64,000 bases of DNA from Candidatus Aquidulcis sp. GTDB lineage: Bacteria; Chloroflexota; Anaerolineae; Anaerolineales; UBA4823. The notes below the pieces were generated by a model, which saw only the letters and a program-made list of their open reading frames with translations, ran no database searches and was not told the origin of the DNA. Where the stretch lies: contig DYIZ01000007.1 in assembly GCA_020723385.1 (NCBI GenBank), positions 1 through 64,000 of the forward strand, in the 5' to 3' direction. Below, one piece after another: positions 44,937 to 54,899 of the stretch. Position numbers and translations under genes: made by a program. Each line of letters begins with the position of its first letter. The first letter of the stretch is position 1.

Positions 44937-44965
44937 ATTAAATCAAAAATATGTTCCTTTGTCAA
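44937..44965 (-). promoter_or_regulatory. Promoter of the ROK regulator gene
   Basis: Minus strand TTGACA (44965-44960), exactly 17-nt spacer, TTTAAT (44942-44937). Near-consensus and placed immediately before the operator. Confidence 0.75.
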
Positions 44966-45006
44966 TAGCGTAACTTGCCGCCCGAATCGTTGGCGGCAAT
45001 GGCAAA

Positions 45007-45037
45007 GACTCCCGGAGTTTCCGAAACTCCGGGAGTC
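45007..45037. terminator. Hairpin of the GACTCCCGGAGTTT repeat family
   Basis: A 14-bp perfect stem with a 3-nt loop, between the ROK promoter and the patatin gene. The same arms recur at 50601-50631. Possible terminator for genes on either side; also a dispersed repeat. Confidence 0.75.
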
Positions 45038-45118
45038 TGACCCGATCTACGCTTTCATCTCGAACCCTCGAAGGGGACGAAAGCCACCGTTTCTGTTGGT
45101 ATAGTTTCGAGAGTAAAC

Positions 45119-46009
45119 TTACCTTCCCCCAGAGAAAATTCGCTGCACTGTTCGCTGAAGCGACGGCTGAAGCAGTTGCTGGATTTTGGGCAGCGCCCGC
45201 TGCGCCGCCTGTTCACCAGCAGCGATGGCTTCGCTGGCATGTGTGAATCCCAGTAAAATGCTAATTTCATCGGGCATTGCAGGCTGTATAACCAGATCAG
45301 GCCGGGCCTCGTGCAGGTTCGCCCTGACGGTATGGGCTGTCATAATGAGCAGCGCCTGATAGAGGTTGCCGGTCAACTTTGGAAATGGGGCGGGTAGCTG
45401 GTGAAGAGTCTGGGCCGCATCCGGGCTAATCTCGCGCGGGAAAATCGGGGCTACGTCCACCGCGATCACCACCTCTGCGCCTAACGCCTTTACCGCATTA
45501 GCCGGGACATTGTTGATCAGCCCACCGTCAACCATCATGCACCCCTCGATCTCGACTGGTGGAAATACGCCCGGCACAGCGCTGGTAGCCATAGCGGCCT
45601 CCAGCACCGATCCATGGGTCAATTGGCATTCGACCCCGCGCAAAAAATCAACTGTTACGAGAGCCAGCGGGATATGCAGCTTATCGAAAGTTATGTCGCC
45701 CAATTTATCGGCCAGGAATTCACGCACCCGCTGACCTTCGAGCAGACCGCGGCGCATGGGGGCTACGTCGAGCAGCCGCATCATCTGGCTGGGCTTCGCC
45801 ATTTGTAACGCCATAATTTCAAGTTCTGCCACGCTGAGGCCAGCGGAATAAGCCGCGGCGATGATCCCGCCAATACTGGTTCCGGCCAGGAAATCAACCG
45901 GGATGCGCGCCGCCTCCAGGGTTTTGAGAACCCCAATGTGCGCCAGGCCGCGCGCCCCGCCTCCGCCTAACGCCAGGCCAACGGTTTGTCTACGAATGAT
46001 TTGTGGCAT
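45119..46009 (-). CDS. Patatin-like phospholipase (RssA/NTE type)
   Basis: 296 residues. Oxyanion loop GGGGARG (15-21), nucleophile elbow GTSIGG (Ser45) and the second catalytic residue in MVDGGLINNVP. Ser-Asp dyad lipid hydrolases of this group act on phospholipids or lysophospholipids. The start overlaps the stop of the DHA2 transporter gene by 20 nt, so it ends a transporter operon. Confidence 0.92.
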   Translation of the reverse strand: MPQIIRRQTVGLALGGGGARGLAHIGVLKTLEAARIPVDFLAGTSIGGIIAAAYSAGLSVAELEIMALQMAKPSQMMRLLDVAPMRRGLLEGQRVREFLADKLGDITFDKLHIPLALVTVDFLRGVECQLTHGSVLEAAMATSAVPGVFPPVEIEGCMMVDGGLINNVPANAVKALGAEVVIAVDVAPIFPREISPDAAQTLHQLPAPFPKLTGNLYQALLIMTAHTVRANLHEARPDLVIQPAMPDEISILLGFTHASEAIAAGEQAAQRALPKIQQLLQPSLQRTVQRIFSGGR

Positions 46010-47444
46010 GATTCCCTCGTATCAGTGATGTCACAACGCCCATCGCAGCGATCAATGATGCTGCCAGGAAGCTGATTTGGATCGCCACGAAAAGCGGCGG
46101 CACTTGGACTTCGCCGGCCAGTCCAGTGATGCCCTGAGAGACGATTGTCGTAAAAATCGCCCCCGCAAGGCCTACGCCAAGAACCATCCCAAAATTACGC
46201 GCCGTTGCCAGTGTCCCGGCCGCGATTCCCTGCCGGTGACGGGGCGCCGCTCCCATCAAGGCGCTATTATTGGGTGAGATGAATATGCCGGTTCCCAGGC
46301 CCACCATCACCAGCGCCAGGATGATGCTGATTTGAGGAGATTGCGGACCGAGCCGCGAGAGCAGGAACATCCCGATCGAGAGCATCCCCATTCCCACCGC
46401 GCCTGGAATCTGCGCGCCAATCCGGTCGGATAGCGTCCCGCTGAGTGGGGCGACAATTGCCATAATGATCGGTTGAGCGGTGAGCAGCAGCCCAGCCTCC
46501 GCAGAGCTAAAACCGCGCCCTTGAATAAGATAGAAGGGCAGTAAAAAAATCGAGCTGTAGACACAAATATAGTTCAAGACAGCAGTAGTGACGGATAATG
46601 AAAACTGGGGCCGCTGGAAGAGCGAGAGATCGAGCATCGGGCTGGGGGCGCGCCGCTCGATGTAAATAAACACCGCCAGCAGGAATCCTGCACCCAGAAG
46701 TAAAACCAGCACTCGCGGGGAACCCCAACCCCAATTGTGCCCCTGGTTCAAGCCGAGCAGCAAAGCGCTCAACCCCACCAAAAAAGCCAGCGCGCCAGGG
46801 ATGTCAAATTTCTCTTCCCTCCGAGGTGTGTCATGGGGAACGAAGCGCAAGCTCATGATCACGGCTGCCAGGCATACCGGCACATTGATATAGAAAACGT
46901 AGCGCCAGCCAAACTGGCTTGCGATCCAGCCGCCCAGCGACGGCCCAACGGTCAGCCCCAGGTACGTCATTGTAGCTTGCAGCCCAAGGGCGCGCCCGCG
47001 CTGGCTGGCCGGGAAACTTTTGGTGAGGATAGCCGGCGAATTGGCCGCCAGCATCGCGCCTCCCAGGGCTTGCATCGCCCGGCAGGCAACCAACACGGGC
47101 ACGTTGGGCGCTAATCCTGCCACGATAGAGCTGACCATGAACGTCCCAAAACCTAACACGTAAACCGGTTTATGCCCGCGCAGGTCGCCAAGCCTCCCAA
47201 AACTGAGCAGCAGCCCGCTGAGCAGCAGCAGGTAAATCGTCACCACCCATTCGACGCCCGCTACACTGCTGTGCAGGTCTTTCTGGATGAGCGGCAGGGT
47301 GGTATTGACCACGCTGGTATCCAGCGCAGTCATGAAGGTGCCGATGCCGGTGGTTACCAACACCCACCAGCGGGCATCCGGCGCAGTTGGTTCGAGGGGC
47401 TGATCAGATTCAGCGGTACGGGGATTGTCAGGAAGAAGGTTCAT
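45990..47444 (-). CDS. MFS drug-type transporter, DHA2 family (14 helices)
   Basis: 484 residues from ATG 47444; a TTG/ATG-type alternative at 47465 is in frame, neither has a clear ribosome site. Fourteen membrane helices; LDTSVVNTTLPLI in helix 1 and GRLGDLRGHKP in the first loop are the DHA2 signatures. Proton-driven export is the family role. The start lies inside the end of the other MFS gene (17 nt overlap). Confidence 0.9.
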   Translation of the reverse strand: MNLLPDNPRTAESDQPLEPTAPDARWWVLVTTGIGTFMTALDTSVVNTTLPLIQKDLHSSVAGVEWVVTIYLLLLSGLLLSFGRLGDLRGHKPVYVLGFGTFMVSSIVAGLAPNVPVLVACRAMQALGGAMLAANSPAILTKSFPASQRGRALGLQATMTYLGLTVGPSLGGWIASQFGWRYVFYINVPVCLAAVIMSLRFVPHDTPRREEKFDIPGALAFLVGLSALLLGLNQGHNWGWGSPRVLVLLLGAGFLLAVFIYIERRAPSPMLDLSLFQRPQFSLSVTTAVLNYICVYSSIFLLPFYLIQGRGFSSAEAGLLLTAQPIIMAIVAPLSGTLSDRIGAQIPGAVGMGMLSIGMFLLSRLGPQSPQISIILALVMVGLGTGIFISPNNSALMGAAPRHRQGIAAGTLATARNFGMVLGVGLAGAIFTTIVSQGITGLAGEVQVPPLFVAIQISFLAASLIAAMGVVTSLIRGNHATNHS

Positions 47445-48720
47445 AGTTTTGATTGCGCGGGTCACGCAGCTTGAGCACCAGCAGCAGCGCAGTCACCAAT
47501 CCGCCGATGACAGAGGTTGCGAAAGTCGCCGAATAACCGGCATTGTCGGCCAGCCAGCCTCCGGCCAGCGGGGCCAGGATCGTCGCCGGGGCAATCAGGG
47601 TGTTCGCCATGCCGATATAGGTCGGGCGTTCCGCATCGCTGCCGAAGTGCATATTCATGGTCATCGTTACAGTCCACATCGTCGTGTTGGCGATCCCGGT
47701 CAGAATCACCACCAGATAGAACCACCCCACGCTCGGGGCCATCCAGGCGATAGCCGCGCTCAGCGCGGCAAACAGCGCCCCGCCTGCCATCACCAGCCGG
47801 TGATCGAACCGGTCGCCGATCCAACCCAGCACCGGGTTGGCGATGATGCCTGTGACCAGCAGCACGCTGGTCATCACCCCGGCTGTGCTTTCACTCATTC
47901 CATAAAACCGAACCGCATACACGACATAAAAGGCAAAAGCCATTGCTCCAACCTGCGTGGTCATGCGGCAGATCAAAAACCAGACGAAATTGTTATCCTT
48001 GCGAAGGATCGCCAGGGATTGCCGGGCAAGGATGCCAAGCTCCTGGATTAGAGATGAATTTTCGGAGAGCGATGCAGAATTTGGGCTATCCTGCTCGCGG
48101 GTCATTGCCAAAGACCCCCACGAAAAGACCATTGCGCCGGTTGCAAACAGGAAACACAGTGTGAAATCGAGGGGTGAATCCACTTTTTCGAGAATGAACC
48201 CGGCAATGATCGCGCTGCCGCTGGCGAGCAGGTTTGCCGCTGAACCTTGCGCTCCCAGAAAGGTGCCACGCAGCTCGCTGGGTATGATCTTGACGATCAT
48301 GCTTTGCCAGGCCGTTGCAGTAAAACCCCCGCCCAACCCCTGCCAGATGAGCAGCAGGAAGGTCAGAACGAGGGCTAATTTTACATGCAGATAGGGAGCA
48401 AACCAGGCAATCGCCGCCAACCCGAGGAACGGGAAGCGCTCATTGATGGTGATTAACAACACCATCGGCTTGACCCGGCGAAGCCGCGCGACTCTATTCG
48501 CCGTCAACAGTTGCGGCAACTGCCAGCCCACGTTGTGAATCGCCGGTATCAAGCCAATGAGCAAGGCCGAATTCGTCATCGTGCTGACGAACAGCGGTAT
48601 TACGGTGACGAAAGATGCAAACCCGAGGGCAAAGCCAAAGAAGCCGCCATCAAAAAGGTTGACGACGAAATTGTGAACCAGGTTTTTGTCGCTATTGGAT
48701 TTCAGCAATGTATACCTCAT
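47428..48720 (-). CDS. MFS transporter, 12 helices
   Basis: 430 residues from ATG 48720, within the end of the GH13 gene (29 nt overlap); a TTG four codons later has a better AGGT site. Twelve membrane helices, a long central loop (SEQDSPNSASLSENSS) and WIGDRFDHRLVMAGG as the second half-loop motif. Substrate unclear; position after sugar hydrolases suggests sugars, but it could export a product. Translationally coupled with neighbours on both sides. Confidence 0.85.
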   Translation of the reverse strand: MRYTLLKSNSDKNLVHNFVVNLFDGGFFGFALGFASFVTVIPLFVSTMTNSALLIGLIPAIHNVGWQLPQLLTANRVARLRRVKPMVLLITINERFPFLGLAAIAWFAPYLHVKLALVLTFLLLIWQGLGGGFTATAWQSMIVKIIPSELRGTFLGAQGSAANLLASGSAIIAGFILEKVDSPLDFTLCFLFATGAMVFSWGSLAMTREQDSPNSASLSENSSLIQELGILARQSLAILRKDNNFVWFLICRMTTQVGAMAFAFYVVYAVRFYGMSESTAGVMTSVLLVTGIIANPVLGWIGDRFDHRLVMAGGALFAALSAAIAWMAPSVGWFYLVVILTGIANTTMWTVTMTMNMHFGSDAERPTYIGMANTLIAPATILAPLAGGWLADNAGYSATFATSVIGGLVTALLLVLKLRDPRNQNYEPSS

Positions 48721-50416
48721 AGGGCTGGATCGGAATGGACGATAGAATATCTTCCCCGATGCCAACCGTAGAGCTGCGAAAGACACATTTTGCGGTTTTA
48801 TGTTGTCCTGGCAGGTCGAAGGCAAGCAGGTGCGCTTTTTCTGATAAGTTCAGGATGACCAGGCAAGTCTGCTCATTGCATCGCCGCAGGAATGCGAAAT
48901 AGTCGCTTGAATCTTCGTGCAGCGGGGTGTAATCTCCCCGGATCAGGGCTGGCATTTGCTGGCGAAAATGGAGCATCCGGCGGTAGAAATTCAGCATCGA
49001 GGCCGGATTGCTCTCCTGATCGGCGACGTTGACGCAGCTGGCATAGTCGGGATTGACTGGCAGCCAGGTCTCGACACCCTCGGGGGAGAATCCGCCATTC
49101 GGGGCGTTCTGCCACTGCATGGGGGTGCGGTTTTTATCGCGGGTCAGCCGGGCGGCGTGCTCCAGCGCCTCTTTTTGAGGCACACCCAGCTCTTCGATTT
49201 CTGCGTGATAAACCCATGTACCGAGAGTATCCCGGAATTGACCGATATCCTCCAGGATCAAATCTGTCATCCCGATTTCCTCGCCGTTGTACAGGAAGGG
49301 CGTGCCGCGCAGGGTCAGCATGAGCGCCAGATGAAGGCGGGCTAACGCGTCTTTGGGCAAGCCGTCGCAGAAGCTGGTGAAGAGACGGGGGCAGTCATGG
49401 TTCCCGAGGGTGTTGCAGGGCCAGCTTTCGGGGGAGATAGCTCCCAGGGCGGCTAGCCGATCCCGCTGGTTGGCGCGAATCCAATCCGGGGACAACCGGT
49501 CGGTGCGCATCAGCGGGAAGTTGAAAACCATGTGCAGCTCGTTATCGCCGCTGCCGTGGTAAGCAATATCGTCGTTCTCGCCGACCAGCATCCGGTCGCC
49601 GTCGTACTCATCCAAAACCGCCCGCAGTTCCTGCATCAATTCGTGCATACCGAGCTGTTCAACTTGAAATTTGAACATCTTTTCCCAGGTTTTGCCCAGC
49701 TCAGCCCGCTCTTCGGCGGTCTGGCAGGTGTGGAACCGGCGGCGCAGCTCGGCCAAAGTCATGTTTACCGGGTGATTGGGCATGTCAGGGTGCTCGAAGA
49801 TTGTACCGATGGCGTCCAGCCGGAAGCCGTCCACGCCGAGGTCAAGCCAGAAACGGGCCGCGTCGAACATGGCTTGTTTGACCTGCGGATTGCGCCAGTT
49901 CAGATCAGGCTGCTGTTTGAAAAAGAAATGATAATAATATTGGCCGGTAGTTTCGTCGAATTCCCAGGCGGAGCCGTCGAAGGTGGAGTTCCAATTGTTG
50001 GGCGCGCCGCCATCGGGGGCGGGGTCCAGCCAGATATACCAATCCCGTTTGGGATTATCGCGGCTCGACCGGGATTCGAGAAACCAGGGATGCTCGTCCG
50101 AAGTGTGGTTGAGCACCAGATCGAGAATGACCCGCATCCCCCGCAGGTGCGCTCCCGCCAGAAATGCCTTGAAATCTTCGAGCGTGCCATATTCCGGGGC
50201 AACCGCAGTGTAGTCGCTGATGTCGTAGCCGCAATCGTCCATCGGAGAGGGGTAATGCGGCGAAAGCCAGATCGCGCCGATCCCCAGGTCACGCAGGTAG
50301 TCGAGTTTTTCGATCATGCCTCGGAAATCGCCGATGCCATCGCCGTTGCCATCCGCAAAGCTGCGCGGGTAGATTTGATAGAACACCACTTCTTGCCACC
50401 ATTTGAGCTGTGACAT
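48692..50416 (-). CDS. Glycoside hydrolase family 13, oligo-1,6-/alpha-glucosidase-like
   Basis: 574 residues from ATG 50416, chosen to start just before the QLKWWQEVVFYQIYPRSF motif; the frame is open 57 codons upstream without family sequence. Calcium loop DGNGDGIGD (22-30), nucleophile Asp201 (GFRLDA), acid/base Glu280 (LVGEND), Asp341 (LGNHD). The pattern matches exo-acting alpha-glucosidases of the GH13 oligo-1,6 group, which release glucose from sucrose, isomaltose or maltose. Cytoplasmic. It follows amylosucrase and GH32 in the LacI locus after a hairpin, so likely shares the sucrose/alpha-glucoside role. Confidence 0.92.
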   Translation of the reverse strand: MSQLKWWQEVVFYQIYPRSFADGNGDGIGDFRGMIEKLDYLRDLGIGAIWLSPHYPSPMDDCGYDISDYTAVAPEYGTLEDFKAFLAGAHLRGMRVILDLVLNHTSDEHPWFLESRSSRDNPKRDWYIWLDPAPDGGAPNNWNSTFDGSAWEFDETTGQYYYHFFFKQQPDLNWRNPQVKQAMFDAARFWLDLGVDGFRLDAIGTIFEHPDMPNHPVNMTLAELRRRFHTCQTAEERAELGKTWEKMFKFQVEQLGMHELMQELRAVLDEYDGDRMLVGENDDIAYHGSGDNELHMVFNFPLMRTDRLSPDWIRANQRDRLAALGAISPESWPCNTLGNHDCPRLFTSFCDGLPKDALARLHLALMLTLRGTPFLYNGEEIGMTDLILEDIGQFRDTLGTWVYHAEIEELGVPQKEALEHAARLTRDKNRTPMQWQNAPNGGFSPEGVETWLPVNPDYASCVNVADQESNPASMLNFYRRMLHFRQQMPALIRGDYTPLHEDSSDYFAFLRRCNEQTCLVILNLSEKAHLLAFDLPGQHKTAKCVFRSSTVGIGEDILSSIPIQPYEVYIAEIQ

Positions 50417-50530
50417 AGTCAGTCTTGAGCCTCCGTTATTTTTGTGGTTTATCTTTGTTCTTCGGTTTGAGCGATATTCTATCAGCAATCTGGGGCTTCG
50501 CCTTTTGGAGATTTCTGGCTCTTCGGTGGC

Positions 50531-50552
50531 AGGTCGGATTACCAATCCGACT
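50531..50552. repeat. Second copy of the GGTCGGATT palindrome
   Basis: AGGTCGGATT-ACC-AATCCGACTT, near identical to 9-35. The intergenic region 50417-50660 holds only this and the hairpin at 50601-50631. Confidence 0.7.
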
Positions 50553-50600
50553 TGCGTCGCGCTGCCAACTGGCGGGGCATATCGCAAAACTATCGGAAAA

Positions 50601-50631
50601 GACTCCCGGAGTTTCCAAAACTCCGGGAGTC
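50601..50631. terminator. Hairpin after the amylosucrase gene (repeat family)
   Basis: A 14-bp perfect stem flanked by AAAA and TTT, 30 bp downstream of the amylosucrase stop. Same arms as 45007-45037. Probably attenuates read-through into the GH13 gene. Confidence 0.8.
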
Positions 50632-50660
50632 TTTGATGCGTCGGTAATCCCCTATGGCTA

Positions 50661-52619
50661 TCAACTCAACTGTATCGCCACCAGATCCAGCGCAGCCAGG
50701 GCTATATCGCCTGATGGGGCCACGATGCTGATGCCATGAAGCTGCTTCCCCGGATAACAGCCGTGATCTTTCAGCACACGGGCTGAGATGACCTGCCCAT
50801 GCTCAGAAAAATTGGCAAAGATCACGGCGCGCTGCCCTCGATGGCGGCGGATAAAACCGAGTACGTGCTCGTTTTCGGCAGCGATGATTTCGAGGTCGCC
50901 GCCTGCAAAAACCGGCTGATCTTTGCGCAGGCGGATCAACGCCTGCAATCCCTGATAAACGCGGCCTTCCATTGTGTCGGGGTCGTTTCGCCGTTGGAAG
51001 CGATACCAATCGGCGCGCGGGCGGTGAACCCAACGGCTGTCGCGCGCCTTGTCGGGGTCGTCGCGGTAGGAATAATCATTCAACGTGCCAATTTCGTCGC
51101 CCAAATAAATCAGCGGGATGCCGCCCACCATCAGGATGATCCCATGAATGAGGAGAATCCGCCGGATGGCAAGCTCCTTTTCGGCGGCGTTATCCTCATC
51201 GAGCGCCTTTTCCAGCCCCGCCAGCGAGGCGCAGCTCCCCGAGATACGGCAATCGCCGGTCTTCGGGTTTTCCTGAAAGGGCAAGCCGCGCGCAAAACTG
51301 CCGGGAAATTGACCGCGATAGAACTCGTTCAAAAAGCGGCGGTGATCCCCGCCGTTGACGCCCAGAATGGCAGCGTCTTCATCGGAAAACGTCCAGCCGA
51401 TGTCGTCGTGGCAACGCACATAGTTGACCCACGCCGTTTGCGGGTGGATTTTGAAGTGGGCAGCGAGCGCCTGCGAGAGCAGCCGCGTCTTGCGGGTGGC
51501 CAGAGAGTTCCACAGCAGCGCCATCAGCAGCGGATTGTACGAAAGCTGGCATTCGGCGGGGTCAATGTACCGGGCAACCTCGTCCGGGTGAACGATGGCT
51601 TCGGATTTGAACAGCAGCGCCGGGGCAGAGATGCGCGCGGCCGCATTGAAAGCGCGGATCAGGGCGTGGGCTTCCGGCAGGTTTTCACAGCTCGTGCCCA
51701 TTTGTTTCCAGATGAACGCCACCGCGTCGAGGCGGATGACTTCCACGCCCTGGTTGGCGAGGAAAAGCATTTCCTCCGCCATACGGTTGAAAACTGCCGG
51801 GTTGGCGTAATTCAAATCCCACTGGTAGCGGTGAAAAGTCGTCCAAACCCATCCGCTGGCCCCCGTGCCGTTTTGAAGGGGCGAGAATGCGCCGAGGTGT
51901 TCGTCGGGGAAGATTTCGCGCAGGGTGCGCTCGTAGGCGTCGGGCAGGGTCCGGTTCGGGTAGATGTGATACATTTCCCGCGCCGCTTCATCGCCAGCCT
52001 TGGCCCTTTCTGCCCAAAGGTGCTCATCGGAAGTGTGGTTGAAAACCAGGTCCACCACCATACTGATGCCGGCGGCGCGCAGATCGTGGGCAAGCGAGCC
52101 GAGCTGCGCCATCGAGCCGAGCGGGCGGTGTACCTCGCGGTAGCTGCTGACAGCGTAACCGCCGTCGTTTTCGCCTGCCGGCATTTCGAACAGCGGCATC
52201 AAGTGGAGATACGTCAACCCAAGCTCTTTGAAATAGGGAATTTTGGCGCGCACCCCCTCCAGATCGGAGGCGAACAGATCAACGTAGATCACGCCTCCCA
52301 CCATCCGGTTTGACTGGTACCAAAGGGGATCCTGCTCCCGGCTGCGATCCAGCTCCCGCAGGTCCGCGGGACGGTCGAACCAGGCGCGCGCCAGACAGGT
52401 GAGCAAATCTTCGAGGTGGAAGTAAAAATCGTAGCGAGCGCGGTACAGCCCGAAATACAGCTCGAACAGCGCCGGGAAATGCGCCGACAAGCGTTGGATA
52501 AACGCCTGCCAGCCCTGCGGATCGGCGGCGATCTCATCGGCCAGCGACTGGGTGAGGCGCGGCATCAGGCGGGCAAAGGTGCGGGATGTTTCGCGAGGTA
52601 GAGAAAATTCGGGATTCAT
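50661..52619 (-). CDS. Amylosucrase-like GH13 enzyme (sucrose glucosyltransferase)
   Basis: 652 residues from ATG 52619, which overlaps the GH32 stop as ATGA. It has the long helical N-terminal domain of amylosucrases (residues 1-95), [10 protein letters not shown], nucleophile Asp298 (VIRLDAV), acid/base Glu340 (LFKSEAIV) and RCHDDIGW (Asp405), the amylosucrase form of the third acid. The spacing matches amylosucrase (Asp286, Glu328, Asp393 in Neisseria). It transfers glucose from sucrose to alpha-1,4-glucan, or hydrolyses sucrose. Next to GH32 it gives the cell two routes for sucrose. No signal peptide, so intracellular. Confidence 0.9.
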   Translation of the reverse strand: MNPEFSLPRETSRTFARLMPRLTQSLADEIAADPQGWQAFIQRLSAHFPALFELYFGLYRARYDFYFHLEDLLTCLARAWFDRPADLRELDRSREQDPLWYQSNRMVGGVIYVDLFASDLEGVRAKIPYFKELGLTYLHLMPLFEMPAGENDGGYAVSSYREVHRPLGSMAQLGSLAHDLRAAGISMVVDLVFNHTSDEHLWAERAKAGDEAAREMYHIYPNRTLPDAYERTLREIFPDEHLGAFSPLQNGTGASGWVWTTFHRYQWDLNYANPAVFNRMAEEMLFLANQGVEVIRLDAVAFIWKQMGTSCENLPEAHALIRAFNAAARISAPALLFKSEAIVHPDEVARYIDPAECQLSYNPLLMALLWNSLATRKTRLLSQALAAHFKIHPQTAWVNYVRCHDDIGWTFSDEDAAILGVNGGDHRRFLNEFYRGQFPGSFARGLPFQENPKTGDCRISGSCASLAGLEKALDEDNAAEKELAIRRILLIHGIILMVGGIPLIYLGDEIGTLNDYSYRDDPDKARDSRWVHRPRADWYRFQRRNDPDTMEGRVYQGLQALIRLRKDQPVFAGGDLEIIAAENEHVLGFIRRHRGQRAVIFANFSEHGQVISARVLKDHGCYPGKQLHGISIVAPSGDIALAALDLVAIQLS

Positions 52620-54049
52620 AAGCAAAGGTTGGCAGGCTTGAGATGGTAAATATCGAGCTGACCGAGCTTCACACTGCCCCCCTCGACAAACAGCTCAAGT
52701 CCCTGGCTCGAAGCGGACGGGAAAATGATCTCGCAGAAAGTCACAAGTCCATCGTTGGCAAATACTTCTACCGAAGAACGATCAACAAAAATGTGCAGAC
52801 TCACCCGCTTTCCGTGTGGAGCAAGCTGAGCGGTATGCCGGGCTGCAAACCCGGCGTAGAAATCGCTCTTTCCTGAACGCGTGCGGTCGAAAAAGAGCGT
52901 CTGCTGGCGAATCGCATACCCAATTGTGGTCTGTTCCTCTTTGCCGACGCGCACACGCAGGCCACAGGCAGTCGCATGTCCGTCAAGCTCGAATTCGGCC
53001 AGGATTTCGAGACATTCTCCGCGGATTCCTGCGAGCAGGTTTTCCTCGGGATTGATGATCCCATCCTGCCAGTGATTCCGCTCGCCGCGCAGAGCTTGCA
53101 ATTCAACGATAGGCCGCTGCGCCAGGCGGATGCCATCCGCCGTCCGGGTGAGCGACATTTGGCGCGGCAGGCTGAACATGCCGCGCCAGGCTTCGGAGGG
53201 CGTCACAGCGGCGTACTGCCAGTTCGAAAGCCAGCCAAGCATGATGCGGCGGCCGTTCGGCGACTCGTTCCAGGACTGAGCCGCGTAATAATCTGCGCCA
53301 AAGTCCGCCCATAGAACGGTATTCTTGGGATTTTCAGAGACGAAACTTTTTCCATCGAAATCGCCGATGAAATATTGCGTGCCTGACCCGCCCGTAGATG
53401 CGCCATCGCCTACCCCCACCATCAACACCCACCGGCTTTCGGAGCCGCCATCTATGGGAAGCTGAAACAAGTCGGGCGTCTCCCACACGCCGGATGTAGA
53501 CCCATACCCGCTCCCAAAACTACCGCTGAATTCCCATTGTTTCAGGTTGGGCGACGTGTAGAAAAGAACCCTATCCTTCGCGGCCAGCGCCATCACCCAA
53601 AGATCGTTGCTCCAAAAAACCTTCGGGTCGCGGCAATCGCTCAAAGGGACAGGGTGCGGGATGACCGGGTTGCCGGCATATTTCGTCCACGAGCGGCCCC
53701 GGTCTGTGGAGTACGCCAGGTTTTGGGTTTCCTGGTAATCTTTATGGCAGGTATAAACAGCCGCCAAAACTTCTTCGCCAAAACCGGCGGTGTTATTCCA
53801 ATCCACCACCGTGCTGCCGGAGAAGATCATGCCGTGCTCGTCCGGGTAGAGCGCAATCGGCAGGTGACGCCAGTTGATCAGATCCCGGCTGACGGCGTGT
53901 CCCCAGTGCATTGGCCCCCAAACGCTGCTGCCAGGGTGATGTTGATAAAATAGATGATACTCCCCATCGTAATAAACCAGCCCATTGGGGTCGTTCATCC
54001 AGTGGGCTGGCGGAGTAAAGTGAAACGCCGGACGGTGGGCGTCGCTCAT
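52616..54049 (-). CDS. Glycoside hydrolase family 32 (levanase/invertase type)
   Basis: 477 residues. Nucleophile WMNDPNG (Asp20), transition-state RDP (Arg140-Asp141-Pro142) and acid/base ETPDLF (Glu190), plus a C-terminal beta-sandwich (from about 330, ending in [11 protein letters not shown]). Releases fructose from sucrose, levan or inulin. No signal peptide, so acts on imported sugar. Starts 1 bp after the MalG-type permease stop and overlaps amylosucrase by 4 nt: a tight operon. Confidence 0.95.
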   Translation of the reverse strand: MSDAHRPAFHFTPPAHWMNDPNGLVYYDGEYHLFYQHHPGSSVWGPMHWGHAVSRDLINWRHLPIALYPDEHGMIFSGSTVVDWNNTAGFGEEVLAAVYTCHKDYQETQNLAYSTDRGRSWTKYAGNPVIPHPVPLSDCRDPKVFWSNDLWVMALAAKDRVLFYTSPNLKQWEFSGSFGSGYGSTSGVWETPDLFQLPIDGGSESRWVLMVGVGDGASTGGSGTQYFIGDFDGKSFVSENPKNTVLWADFGADYYAAQSWNESPNGRRIMLGWLSNWQYAAVTPSEAWRGMFSLPRQMSLTRTADGIRLAQRPIVELQALRGERNHWQDGIINPEENLLAGIRGECLEILAEFELDGHATACGLRVRVGKEEQTTIGYAIRQQTLFFDRTRSGKSDFYAGFAARHTAQLAPHGKRVSLHIFVDRSSVEVFANDGLVTFCEIIFPSASSQGLELFVEGGSVKLGQLDIYHLKPANLCL

Positions 54050-54050
54050 A

Positions 54051-54884
54051 TCAACCCTTCAAGCCGGTCTGCGCCACGCTTTCGACGAACCGCCGCTGGA
54101 GGAAGAGGAACATCACAATCGGAGGAATACTAGCGAGAACGATGCCGGCCATGAGATAGGCGATGGTTGGGGTGGTCACTTGAGCGCCGCGGTTGAGAAA
54201 ATTCAGCCCGACTTGCAGCGTCCACATATTTTTGTCGGTGGTGAAGAGCATTTGCTTGAGCAGCCCGCTCCACTCGGCCAGCCAGGTGAGGATGAAGATC
54301 GAAATCGTCGGCGGGCCGGAGAGGGGCAGCATCAGCGACCAAAAGACACGCAGATAACCAGCGCCGTCAATGAGCATGGCCTCCTCCAGCTCTTTGGGGA
54401 CGGTGATGAAGAACTGGCGGAACATGAAAATGGCGAAGGGATTGCCCAGGCTGGGGATGATCAGGGCGGCGTAAGTGTTGATCCAGCCCCACTTGGCCAG
54501 CATGAGATAGAGAGGGACGAACAACAGCTCGAAGGGGACGATCAGGGTTGCCAGGAAGATCAAGAACAGCGGGTCGCGCCCGATGAATTTGATGCGCGCA
54601 AAGGCGTAACCGGCCAGCGCGGCTACCAATATCTGCCCAAAGGTCACGGCGAAAGTGGTCACAAACGAGTTGAAGGTTTGGATGGGGATATCAATCTGCC
54701 CTTCAGTGAATACCGCGGCGAAGTTCTCGAAGTGCAACGAGCCGGAGATGATCTGTGCGGGCTTGGTAAGGGCATCGTCGTTGGTTTTGAGCGCGCCGCC
54801 CATCAGGTAGACGAACGGAAATGTGAATAGAACGGCTAGGATGAACAGGACCACCAGCAAGATTGGGGAATTTTTCGTTTTCAT
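54051..54884 (-). CDS. ABC sugar transporter permease, MalG type (LacI locus)
   Basis: 277 residues, ATG preceded by GGAGG. Six membrane helices; EAA loop TVPKELEEAMLIDGAGYLRVFWSLMLPL. Partner of the MalF-type permease upstream (15 bp gap). As in the ROK locus, no ATPase gene is present, so a shared MsmK-type ATPase elsewhere is expected. Confidence 0.95.
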   Translation of the reverse strand: MKTKNSPILLVVLFILAVLFTFPFVYLMGGALKTNDDALTKPAQIISGSLHFENFAAVFTEGQIDIPIQTFNSFVTTFAVTFGQILVAALAGYAFARIKFIGRDPLFLIFLATLIVPFELLFVPLYLMLAKWGWINTYAALIIPSLGNPFAIFMFRQFFITVPKELEEAMLIDGAGYLRVFWSLMLPLSGPPTISIFILTWLAEWSGLLKQMLFTTDKNMWTLQVGLNFLNRGAQVTTPTIAYLMAGIVLASIPPIVMFLFLQRRFVESVAQTGLKG

Positions 54885-54899
54885 CGCGCCTCCGCCGGT

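Noticed and set aside
50799-52313. 504-codon open frame on the + strand
   Set aside because: Antisense to the amylosucrase-like gene, with a composition that mirrors it; no recognisable domain.
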